Source: Solwaraspora sp. WMMD792 (GTDB lineage Bacteria > Actinomycetota > Actinomycetes > Mycobacteriales > Micromonosporaceae). Taken from it: DNA of 64,000 nt. This document shows, in pieces, positions 32,110 to 39,777 of this stretch (the stretch's first letter is position 1; the number at the start of each line of letters is the position of its first letter). The notes under the pieces are model-generated. The model did not search any database. It was not told the origin of the DNA and saw only the letters and a program-made list of their open reading frames with translations. Location: NCBI RefSeq assembly GCF_029626105.1, contig NZ_JARUBH010000009.1:7000011-7064010 (forward strand), given 5' to 3'. The translations under genes were made by a program, and so were the position numbers.

Positions 32110-33132
32110 ATGTCCGCCCCGCCCACCCGTCGCCCGCACCGCCGCCGCGCCGCCACCGGCCTGCTGGTGGCCGGACTGCTCGCGTTGCCCGGCGCCACCC
32201 CGGCCGCCGCTCAGCCGGCCGGTCCGGCTCCGGCCGACGCGGTCACCTGGGCGGTGCAGCCGTCCAGCGTGGACGGGCCGACCGGACGCAACTACTTCGT
32301 CTACGACCTCGCCCCAGGCGCGGAGATCACCGACCACGTCGCGGTGCGCAACCTCGGCGACCAGGACCGGACGTTCACCGTGTACGGCACCGACGGGTTC
32401 CTCACCGACGACGGCGCGTTCGCCCTGCTCCCGGCCGACGAACCGGCCACCGACGTCGGCACCTGGATCCACTTCGACCAGCGGGAGTACGCGGTGCCGG
32501 CCGGGGAACGGCTGGACATCCCGTTCCGCCTGACGGTGCCGGCCAACGCGACACCCGGTGACCACGCCGGCGGGGTGATCGGCTCCATCGCCCAGCTCCG
32601 TACCGACGCCAGTGGCCAGCAGGTCAACGTCGACCAGCGGGTCGCCGCCCGGGTCTACCTGCGGGTCGACGGCCCGGTCCGGCCGGCGGTCAACGTCGAA
32701 TCGATGAGCATCAGCTACGACGACCCGGTCAACCCATTGGGCGACGGTGACGTGGAGGTCACCTACCAGGTGCGCAACACCGGAAACATCCGCGTCGGTG
32801 GTACGGGTGCGGTGCTGCTGGACGGCCCGCTGGGCTGGGAGCTGGCCCGCACCGATCCGGTCGACCTGCCCGAACTGCTGCCCGGCAGCACCTTCACGGT
32901 GACCGAGCGGATCACCGGCGTACCGCCGGCGCTGCGGCTGACCGCCACCGTCGACCTGGCCCCGACCACGGTGGACGAGGCGTTGCCACCGGTCACCCGT
33001 ACCGCCGGTGTCTGGGCACCGCCGTGGTTGCTGCTCGCCGCGATCGCCGTCCTCGCCGGGTGGTTCGGGGTACGCCGCTGGCGTACCCGCCGCACGGTCT
33101 CCGGCACCGCCCCGACCAGCACCGCGCCGTGA
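32110..33132 (+). CDS. DUF916/WxL-partner surface protein
   Basis: A 340-residue protein with signal peptide 1-35 and a C-terminal membrane helix followed by an Arg-rich tail (about 300-330, LLLAAIAVLAGWFGVRRWRTRR). The ectodomain has VTWAVQPSSVDGPTGRNYFVYDLAPG and ITDHVAVRNLGDQDRTF, the DUF916 (WxL-protein peptidoglycan-binding) start, then GDHAGGVIGSIAQL and a second Ig-like domain similar to DUF3324. In firmicutes these proteins are encoded with WxL proteins and bind them and peptidoglycan. Finding it directly downstream of the HtaA-WxL gene supports the WxL call and suggests a wall-bound complex. Confidence 0.83.
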   Translation: MSAPPTRRPHRRRAATGLLVAGLLALPGATPAAAQPAGPAPADAVTWAVQPSSVDGPTGRNYFVYDLAPGAEITDHVAVRNLGDQDRTFTVYGTDGFLTDDGAFALLPADEPATDVGTWIHFDQREYAVPAGERLDIPFRLTVPANATPGDHAGGVIGSIAQLRTDASGQQVNVDQRVAARVYLRVDGPVRPAVNVESMSISYDDPVNPLGDGDVEVTYQVRNTGNIRVGGTGAVLLDGPLGWELARTDPVDLPELLPGSTFTVTERITGVPPALRLTATVDLAPTTVDEALPPVTRTAGVWAPPWLLLAAIAVLAGWFGVRRWRTRRTVSGTAPTSTAP

Positions 33133-34016
33133 CCGGCCGGCGAACCTCGGTGTGCGCCCTGGCCCTGGTCCTGGTCGCCGGGGCCGGCGGCCTGCGGTCG
33201 GCACCCGCGACCGCCACCGCGCCCCAGGTCGCCGTCGCACCGGCCGACGCCCCCGTCGGTGCGCCGGTGAGCGTCACCCTGACCGGCTGGCCGACCGGCA
33301 CCGTGCAGCTGGAGGTCTGCGGCAACCAGGCCCGCCGGGGCGCGCTCGACTGCGCCACCGGATCGGCCCGACAGCTGTACGTCGCCGACCCGCAGCCGGT
33401 CGCCGCCCAGCTCACCGTTGCCGCACCGCCGGTGGCCTGCCCCTGCGTGGTTCGCGCCCGGGCCCTCGCCCCGGACACGGAGGACGCGGTGGCGGTACCG
33501 GTGACCGGCACCGCCGCGATCGACGTCACCGACCTGACCGCGCCGGTTGCCCCGGCCGGGCTCGATCGGGCCGGGCTCCGGCTGGCCGGGGTGAGCGTGG
33601 CACCGGCCGAGCGGAACTGGTCGGCCCTGTTCGCCCTACGCGGCGAGATCGCCATCGACGTCGACCTGCGCAACGACGGCACCGCCGAGGTCGGTGCGGC
33701 GCAGCTGTCCCTGCTGACCGGCCGGCCCGGTCGCGCGACATCAGTGGTCGAGGCGACCGACATCGCGCCGCTGCCGGCGGGGCAGGCCACCACCGTCCGG
33801 ATCGTGGTGCCGGTCGACGGACCGCTGTACGGCCGGTACGCCGTACTGGGGCGGTTGACCACGGCGGAGATGGTTGGCGGCTCCGCCGCGGTGGAGTTCG
33901 AGGTGCAGACCGAGCGGTACCCGTGGGGCTGGGTCGCCCTGGCCGGCCTGCTGATCCTGGTGCTGCTGGTACGGCAGTTCGTCGGGTGGCGGCGCGACGG
34001 TCACCTGAGCGGCTGA
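33129..34016 (+). CDS. Membrane-anchored surface protein, neocarzinostatin-like N-terminal domain
   Basis: A 295-residue protein with a signal peptide, an Ig-like domain (about 33-130) that carries cysteine pairs LEVCGNQARRGALDC and ACPC, and a second beta domain (about 160-255). A C-terminal membrane helix and Arg-rich tail follow (GWVALAGLLILVLLVRQFVGWRR). The start GTG overlaps the stop of the DUF916 gene (GTGA), so the genes are translated together. It is probably the third component of the wall-bound heme-capture complex; no enzymatic motif is visible. Confidence 0.78.
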   Translation: MTGRRTSVCALALVLVAGAGGLRSAPATATAPQVAVAPADAPVGAPVSVTLTGWPTGTVQLEVCGNQARRGALDCATGSARQLYVADPQPVAAQLTVAAPPVACPCVVRARALAPDTEDAVAVPVTGTAAIDVTDLTAPVAPAGLDRAGLRLAGVSVAPAERNWSALFALRGEIAIDVDLRNDGTAEVGAAQLSLLTGRPGRATSVVEATDIAPLPAGQATTVRIVVPVDGPLYGRYAVLGRLTTAEMVGGSAAVEFEVQTERYPWGWVALAGLLILVLLVRQFVGWRRDGHLSG

Positions 34017-34045
34017 GCCGGCCCGGCGGCCAGCTGGCGGGGTGA

Positions 34046-34083
34046 GCCGGCGCGGCGGCACCCGCCGGTGCCGCCGCGCCGGC
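34046..34083. terminator. Perfect 17-bp hairpin between convergent genes
   Basis: GCCGGCGCGGCGGCACC (34046-34062), loop CGCC, and its exact complement (34067-34083) lie between the HtaA operon end and the convergent beta-helix gene. Probably a bidirectional terminator. Confidence 0.88.
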
Positions 34084-34090
34084 CGGCCGG

Positions 34091-35713
34091 TCAACAGCGG
34101 TTGATGGTCGAGTTGTTCAGCGCGATGTTGCGGATCACGATGTTCTGCCCGCACGGGTTTTCGTTGATCTGCGAATTGGTCAGCGTCAGGTTCTGCAGGG
34201 TGATGTCGCGCGACACCGGGAACTCGGTGCGCGAGGCGATCCGCACGTCCGAGCCGTTGACCGAACCGGAGACCGCCGCGATGTTCACGTTGTAGCAGTT
34301 CTCCAGCAGGATCGAGTTGCTGCCGGTGCCGGAGATGTCGATCCGGTCGATGACCGCGCCGCCGGACTCCGACACGCAGAAGATGCCCCGGCCGCCGCCC
34401 CGGGCGATCACCGTGCCGACCCGGATGTTCGTCGGGTAGCTGTCGCCGACCCGGCCGTTGCGGTTGGCCATCCGGAACCCGGCGTAGCCGGTGCCGGTGC
34501 CGGCGCCCTGCGCGTCGACGGTGCCGACGGTCGCGTTGATGGTGTCGTTGAGTATCAGGCCGGAGTAGCCGGTGTTGCGGGCGGTGACGGTGCCGACCGT
34601 CAGCCCGTCGACCCCGTACGTCTCGACGCCGTGCGCGCTGGTGCCCTGCACGTACACGTTGTCGATCCGCACGTTGCGGGACCGCTGGCTGCGGTCGCCG
34701 TGGTTGTCGATCCGGATGCCCAGGCCGGCGGTGACCCGGATGTCGATCTGGCCGAGGGTGATGTTGTTGCCGTTGCGGATGAAGATCCCGTACAGCGGGT
34801 TGCCGGTGATGTTGAGCCGGGTCACCTCGACGTCGGTGACGCCGCGGGCGTATACCACCGCCTGGTCACCGGAGCCGGAACCGGTCACGTTGACCGTGCC
34901 GCAGACCTCCAGGACGGTGTACGACGGCAGCGACAGCCGGGAGCCGGCGCTGATCGACCCGGAGCCACGCACGATCACCTTCTGCTTGCTGTTGCGCCCG
35001 GCGGACAGGCTGTTCACCGCCGCCTGCATGGCCGACAGCATGCTGGAGCCGGTGTAGACGGTGCTGCCGCCGTTGCGCGCCGTCCAGGTCGAGCCGTTCT
35101 GTACGGCCTCGGCGTTGAACGAGCCGGACCCGCAGCCGCCGGACGGCGGCGGGGTGGTCGGCGGCGGGCCGCCGCTGTCGACCCGGACCATCTGCCACTG
35201 CTGGTTCCAGCCGTTGAGGTCCTGGTACTGGGAGATGATCCCGCCGTCGGCGGTGGACCACTCCCACACGTCCAGCACCTTGCTGGTGTGCCGGTTGACG
35301 AACCGGACGTAACCGCTGTCCGAGTCCAGCACCCCGAAATGCTGGCGGGTGCTGCCGTTGTCGGGGTTCTGGACGAGCTGGGTGCCGTCGTTGGCGTTGG
35401 GCAGTTCCAGGTACTTGCCGCTGTGCCGGGACCGGATCTTGTAGTAGCCGTTGCCGGCCGCGACGAACTGCCACTGCTGAACGGTCTGGTCGTTGCGCGC
35501 CCACTGGACGATCGGCGCGCCGTCGTTGGTCGCCCAGTTGTACAGGTCGATCGCCTTGCCGCTGTGCCGGTTGACCAGCACGTACCAGGCGTTGGTGTCG
35601 ACGGTGGCAGCGGCCGCGTGCTGGATGCCGACCGCTGCGCCGGTGGCGACCATGGCGGTCGTGGCGAGCGCCACGACGCCGGTACGCCAGCGCCGCCATC
35701 TGGTGGCTGTCAT
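34091..35713 (-). CDS. Secreted ricin-lectin/beta-helix protein
   Basis: A 540-residue protein. Signal peptide 1-36. A ricin B-type trefoil (about 38-178) has repeated NRHSGKAIDLYNW, SRHSGKYLELPN and NRHTSKVLDVWEW blocks with QQW motifs, so it binds carbohydrate. A Pro-rich linker (about 180-193) leads to a right-handed parallel beta-helix (about 200-540) rich in N-I/V repeats (NITLGQIDIRV, NVRIDNVYVQG, NIRVGTVIARG), as in pectate lyases and polygalacturonases. I cannot assign catalytic residues, so the activity is open; an extracellular polysaccharide is the likely target. AGGAGG precedes the start. It is a single gene. Confidence 0.82.
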   Translation of the reverse strand: MTATRWRRWRTGVVALATTAMVATGAAVGIQHAAAATVDTNAWYVLVNRHSGKAIDLYNWATNDGAPIVQWARNDQTVQQWQFVAAGNGYYKIRSRHSGKYLELPNANDGTQLVQNPDNGSTRQHFGVLDSDSGYVRFVNRHTSKVLDVWEWSTADGGIISQYQDLNGWNQQWQMVRVDSGGPPPTTPPPSGGCGSGSFNAEAVQNGSTWTARNGGSTVYTGSSMLSAMQAAVNSLSAGRNSKQKVIVRGSGSISAGSRLSLPSYTVLEVCGTVNVTGSGSGDQAVVYARGVTDVEVTRLNITGNPLYGIFIRNGNNITLGQIDIRVTAGLGIRIDNHGDRSQRSRNVRIDNVYVQGTSAHGVETYGVDGLTVGTVTARNTGYSGLILNDTINATVGTVDAQGAGTGTGYAGFRMANRNGRVGDSYPTNIRVGTVIARGGGRGIFCVSESGGAVIDRIDISGTGSNSILLENCYNVNIAAVSGSVNGSDVRIASRTEFPVSRDITLQNLTLTNSQINENPCGQNIVIRNIALNNSTINRC

Positions 35714-36002
35714 GGAACCTCCTGGGTTGTCGGAGACTGCTTCTGCCTGGTCGCGCCCCCACGGCGACGCGGGGAAAGGGTTTTCCCATTGTTACGGCAA
35801 TGTATCGATCGCATTCAATAGAGTCAACAACGTCGATATTTTCCATGCCACGGCAAGCTGCTCCGGTGATCCCCCGAAGGGTTCCGCCGGGAGGTTTGCC
35901 GGGAGGGTCTGGGTCTGCAGGGAGGGCCCGTCGGGAGAAACCGTCGAGAGGATCTGGAAAAGCTGACGTCGGATGTCAGGTTTTGCTGGCACCGTCAGCG
36001 GC
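35714..36002. other. Divergent intergenic region
   Basis: 289 bases between the ricin/beta-helix gene and the SDR gene. The stretch 35785-35850 is AT-rich and probably carries the promoter of the secreted protein. A G-rich stretch (35890-35950) repeats GGGAGG four times. No gene is evident. Confidence 0.5.
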
Positions 36003-36917
36003 ATGACCACACCACTGAACGGCAGGACAGCACTGGTCGCCGGGGCGACCCGGGGCGCCGGCCGGCGGATCGCCATCGAACTCGGCGCCGCCGGCGCCAC
36101 CGTCTACGTCACCGGCCGCAGCACCCGACGGCAACGTTCCGAGATGGACCGCCCGGAAACCATCGAGGAGACCGCCGAACTGGTCGACGCCGCCGGCGGC
36201 ACCGGAGTCGCGGTGCCGACCGACCACCTGGAACCGGACCAGGTCCGCACCCTGGTGCAGCGGATCGACCGTGAACAGGGCCGGCTCGACGTGCTGGTCA
36301 ACGACATCTGGGGGGCCGACCATCTGACCGACTTCGAGTCGCCGATCTGGGAGCAGCCGCTGGACCGCGGCCTGCGGACGCTGCGGCTCGCCATCGACAC
36401 CCACCTGATCACCAGCCACTACGCGCTGCCGCTGCTGATCCGCCAGCCGGGCGGGCTGGTGGTGGAGATGACCGACGGCACCGCCGACTACAACGGCACC
36501 CACTACCGCGAGTCGGTCTTCTACGACACGGCCAAGAACGCCGTCATCCGGCTGGCCTTCGCCCAGGCCGAGGAGCTGCGGCCGTACGGCGCGACGGCGG
36601 TGGCGCTCAGCCCGGGCTGGATCCGGTCCGAGGCGATGCTGGACCACTTCGGGGTGACCGAGGCGAACTGGCGCGACGGCACCGCCAAGGACCCGCACTT
36701 CGCCATCTCCGAGACACCGGCGATGGTCGGCCGGGCAGTGGTCGCGCTCGCCGCCGATCCGCAGGTGTCCCGGTTCACCGGGCGGTCACTGTCCAGTGGG
36801 CAGCTGGCCCGCGAGTACGGCTTCACCGACGTCGACGGCAGCAGCCCGGACGCGTACCGCTACATCGTCGAGGTCGTCGAGACCGGCCGGCCGGCGGACA
36901 CCACCGGTTACCGCTGA
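36003..36917 (+). CDS. Short-chain dehydrogenase/reductase
   Basis: A 304-residue Rossmann oxidoreductase. The cofactor loop ALVAGATRGAGRRIA (about 10-24) is followed by TGRSTRR, whose Arg residues suggest NADP. NDIWGAD replaces the usual NNAG, and YDTAKNAVIRL (about 178) gives the YxxxK catalytic pair. VVEMTDGTADYN occupies the place of the catalytic Ser strand. The C-terminal extension is longer than in classical SDRs. The substrate is unknown. Its last 10 bases overlap the convergent WYL regulator gene. Confidence 0.88.
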   Translation: MTTPLNGRTALVAGATRGAGRRIAIELGAAGATVYVTGRSTRRQRSEMDRPETIEETAELVDAAGGTGVAVPTDHLEPDQVRTLVQRIDREQGRLDVLVNDIWGADHLTDFESPIWEQPLDRGLRTLRLAIDTHLITSHYALPLLIRQPGGLVVEMTDGTADYNGTHYRESVFYDTAKNAVIRLAFAQAEELRPYGATAVALSPGWIRSEAMLDHFGVTEANWRDGTAKDPHFAISETPAMVGRAVVALAADPQVSRFTGRSLSSGQLAREYGFTDVDGSSPDAYRYIVEVVETGRPADTTGYR

Positions 36918-37927
36918 CCGGCGTTGTCGCCGTACAGCGCGGCGAGCCGGCGGGCGGCGTCGCGCATCCGCTCCCGTAGCGCGGGCGGGGCGAGCACCTC
37001 CACCTCCGGACCGAGCGCCTGCAGTTGGCTGTACGCCACGTCGGGCGACTCGACCGGCAGCCGGGTGTGCACCCAGCCCTGACCGTCGGGTGGCCCGGCC
37101 GCCTCGTGCGCTGCCTGGGCGGCCGGTGCCTCCACCGCCCAGCGCAGCGCCCGCAGCCCGGCCGGACTCAGCCGTACGACGATCTCGTCGACCAGGATGC
37201 TGCGGACGAAGTCGGCGGTGCCGGCCGCCCACACGTCGGCCAGGTCGAAGCGGTGGTCGCGGTCGAAGACGTCGCCGGTGGCCTCGACTGCGGCGATCCG
37301 GTCCACCCGGTAGATCCGGTAGCCGTCGTTGACCTGGCCGACGCTGTTGACCTGGCCGACCTCGGGGACTCTGCCGACCAGGTACCAGGTGCCGTTCTTG
37401 AGCACCAGACCGTACGGCTGCACCGTTCTGACCACCTCGGTGCCGCTCCGAAGGTAGTTGAGTCGGACCACCTGGTCCTGCCAGGTGGCGCGGGCCAGGT
37501 CGGCCAGGGCAGGCGGCGGATCGGCCTGCCGGAACCAGCCGGGCGCGTCCAGATGGAACCGCTGCCGGGCTCGGCCGGCGGCGTCGCGCAGCCCGACCGG
37601 CAGCGCGGCGGTCACCTTGAGCTGGGCTACCCCGAGTACGTCGGCGAGGCCCATCTCATCGGCCGGTCCGGGCAGCCCGGACAGGAACAGCGTCTCCGCC
37701 TCGGCCCGGCTCAGCCCGGTCAGCCGGGTCCGGTAGCCGTCCAGCAGCCGGTACCCGCCGGCCCGGCCCTGGTCGGCGTAGACCGGCACCCCGGCGGCGG
37801 ACAGCGCCAGCACGTCGCGGTAGATGGTGCGCTCGGAAACCTCCAGCTCGCGGGCCAGCTCCGCGGCGGTCATCGTCTCCCGGGACTGCAGCAACAGGAC
37901 CAGGGAGATCAACCGGGCGACCCGCAC
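36908..37927 (-). CDS. WYL-domain transcription regulator
   Basis: A 339-residue YafY-type regulator. The N-terminal winged HTH (about 1-60) has RETMTAAELARELEVSERTIYRDV. The WYL domain (about 135-225) has VRLNYLRSGTEVVRTVQPYGLVLKNGTWYLVGR, then a C-terminal WCX domain (about 240-325). A short duplication (VGQVNSVGQVN) sits in the WYL domain. WYL domains bind nucleotides or other small ligands. Its GTG start lies two bases after the stop of the GntR gene, so both are probably in one operon with cobF. Confidence 0.9.
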   Translation of the reverse strand: MRVARLISLVLLLQSRETMTAAELARELEVSERTIYRDVLALSAAGVPVYADQGRAGGYRLLDGYRTRLTGLSRAEAETLFLSGLPGPADEMGLADVLGVAQLKVTAALPVGLRDAAGRARQRFHLDAPGWFRQADPPPALADLARATWQDQVVRLNYLRSGTEVVRTVQPYGLVLKNGTWYLVGRVPEVGQVNSVGQVNDGYRIYRVDRIAAVEATGDVFDRDHRFDLADVWAAGTADFVRSILVDEIVVRLSPAGLRALRWAVEAPAAQAAHEAAGPPDGQGWVHTRLPVESPDVAYSQLQALGPEVEVLAPPALRERMRDAARRLAALYGDNAGQR

Positions 37928-37929
37928 GG

Positions 37930-38718
37930 TCAGCGCCCGGCGGGTGAGCGCAGCGGGGATCCGTCAGCCACCCGCAACTGGTACGCCCGGTGCGGTGCCC
38001 AGCCGGCGACCAGGCTGAACCGGTCACCACGGACGAAGGTCTCCCGCCATTCGACGGGCCGCCCGTCGGCCCGGCCGATCCGTTCGACGGCGAGCAGACC
38101 GACGCCCCGGCCGATGCCCAGCCGCCGGCGCTGCTCGGCGGTGGGCACGATGGCATGGATGCGTTCCTCGCCGTCGGTGACCCGGACCCCGTGCCTGGCC
38201 AGCTCACTGTAGATGCCGGTACCGGTCAGGTCGGTGGTGAGCAGCGGCCGGGCCAGCTCGGCCAGCAGCCAGACCCGGTCGGTGGCCAACGGTTCGTCGT
38301 CGGCGAACCGGAGCCGCTCCAGATGTACGAAGCGGGTGTCCGCGTCCAGCCCGAGCCGGGCCGCGACGGCGACGTCGACCCGCAGGTCGCGGGCGAGTAC
38401 CTCGCTGCGCTGGCGCATTCCCCGCGCCTGCACCTCGTGGAAGAGCGAGTAGAGGGCACCGAGCGGCTGCTCGATCCGCTGTTGATGGACGGCGGTACGT
38501 CGGCCCCGGGCCGAGTCCAGCACCCCGGCCTGGCGTAGCCGGCGCAACGCCTCCCGTACCGTGTGCCGGCTGACGCCGTACTCGTCGACCAGCTCGTGCT
38601 CGCCGGGGAAGCCGGCGGCGAACCCGCCGGCGGTCAACCGGCGGACCAGGTCGTCGTGCAGCTGGGCCCACAGCGGCATCGGGCTGTCCCGGTCGACCGG
38701 CCGGGCCTGGTCAGTCAT
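37930..38718 (-). CDS. GntR/UTRA-family transcription regulator
   Basis: A 262-residue regulator of the HutC subfamily. The N-terminal winged HTH (about 15-80) has FPGEHELVDEYGVSRHTVREALRRLRQAG. The C-terminal UTRA ligand-binding domain (about 95-245) has FVHLERLRFADDEPLATDRVW and VERIGRADGRPVEWRETFVRGDRF. The effector is unknown. The start at 38718 overlaps the cobF stop by eight bases, which implies co-transcription with cobF. Confidence 0.88.
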   Translation of the reverse strand: MTDQARPVDRDSPMPLWAQLHDDLVRRLTAGGFAAGFPGEHELVDEYGVSRHTVREALRRLRQAGVLDSARGRRTAVHQQRIEQPLGALYSLFHEVQARGMRQRSEVLARDLRVDVAVAARLGLDADTRFVHLERLRFADDEPLATDRVWLLAELARPLLTTDLTGTGIYSELARHGVRVTDGEERIHAIVPTAEQRRRLGIGRGVGLLAVERIGRADGRPVEWRETFVRGDRFSLVAGWAPHRAYQLRVADGSPLRSPAGR

Positions 38719-39538
38719 CGTCTGCCCGATCGTCTCGCGTCTGGTGTCCGGTCTTCTGGTGCTGTCCGGTTGTCTGGACAAGGGTACGCCGCAGCAGGTA
38801 CGTGTCCATGATCCAGCCCTTGTGCCGCCGGGCCTCGGCGCGTGCGGTGACGATCCGGTCGGCGGTCTCATGCACCGGGCCGGCGATCAGGATCTCGTCC
38901 GGGGTGCCGAGGTACGCGCCCCAGTAGATGTCGATGCCGTCGGCGGCGGTGAATTGGGTGAAGGCGCACTGCGCGTCGAGCATCACCACCAGGTCGTCCA
39001 CGCCGGTCGGGAAGCCCTCGTCGGCGAGCCGACGGCCGGTGGTGATCTGCACCGGGCGGCCGATCCGGTTCAGCGCGATCCGGTGCCGGGCGGTCAGCAC
39101 GGCGACGCTGCTGATCCCCGGGATCACCTGGTGGTCGAACTCGACGACGTCGCGTTCCCGCAGGTCGTCGAGGATGGCGAGGGTGCTGTCGTACAGCGCG
39201 GGGTCGCCCCAGACCAGGAAGGCGCCGCAGCCGCCGTCGGGTAGTTCGTCGCGGATCAGCTGGGCGAAGCGGTCGGCGCGGCGGCGGCGCCAGTCCTCGA
39301 CCGCGGCCTGGTAGTCCGCCGCGGTCCGGTCCCGCTCCGGGTCGGCGATCTCGACCGCCCGGTACGCCCCGGTGGTGTGCCGGCGCAGGATCTCCTGCCG
39401 CAACGCCGCCAGGTCCTGCTTGACCGCGCCCTTGTCGAGCAGGAAGAACACGTCGACCCGACGCAGCGCCTCGATCGCCTGCACGGTCAGGTGGTCGGGA
39501 TCGCCGGCCCCGATCCCGATGATCAGTATCTCTCGCAC
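38711..39538 (-). CDS. cobF: Precorrin-6A synthase (deacetylating)
   Basis: A 275-residue tetrapyrrole methylase. REILIIGIGAGDPDHLTVQAIEAL is the N-terminal SAM-binding strand, FLVWGDPALYDSTL the GDP motif, and IPGISSVAVLTARHRIALN the central motif. CobF uses SAM to methylate precorrin-5 at C1 with loss of the acetyl group in aerobic cobalamin synthesis. The rest of the cob pathway is not in the window. The GTG start at 39538 gives the normal length, although no good ribosome site is seen. It is followed by two regulator genes. Confidence 0.88.
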   Translation of the reverse strand: MREILIIGIGAGDPDHLTVQAIEALRRVDVFFLLDKGAVKQDLAALRQEILRRHTTGAYRAVEIADPERDRTAADYQAAVEDWRRRRADRFAQLIRDELPDGGCGAFLVWGDPALYDSTLAILDDLRERDVVEFDHQVIPGISSVAVLTARHRIALNRIGRPVQITTGRRLADEGFPTGVDDLVVMLDAQCAFTQFTAADGIDIYWGAYLGTPDEILIAGPVHETADRIVTARAEARRHKGWIMDTYLLRRTLVQTTGQHQKTGHQTRDDRADDD

Positions 39539-39777
39539 CCGGGGGAGTGTGCCGCACCTCCATCGGGCGGCGGTAGTCGCGGGCAGCAGCGAGCAGCGCA
39601 ACGCGTGCCGGTGGGACTTTCGCCAAGATCTGCCCGTCTTAACCGTTTTCTTACGCCTCTTACGTATTTATTACCGATCATCACTGTCTGTGGGCTAATG
39701 ACCACTTGTGCGGTTCGATGGAGGGGAAGCGCACCGTCCTTCTTGGCCGGTGCCCCGACATCGAGAAAGGGGCAGTC

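Noticed and set aside
39539-39777. Repeated TTAC(G/C) blocks upstream of the TmpL-like gene as a PhoP box
   Set aside because: The units are irregular in spacing and do not match the GTTCACC-type direct repeats; it is probably just an AT-rich promoter.
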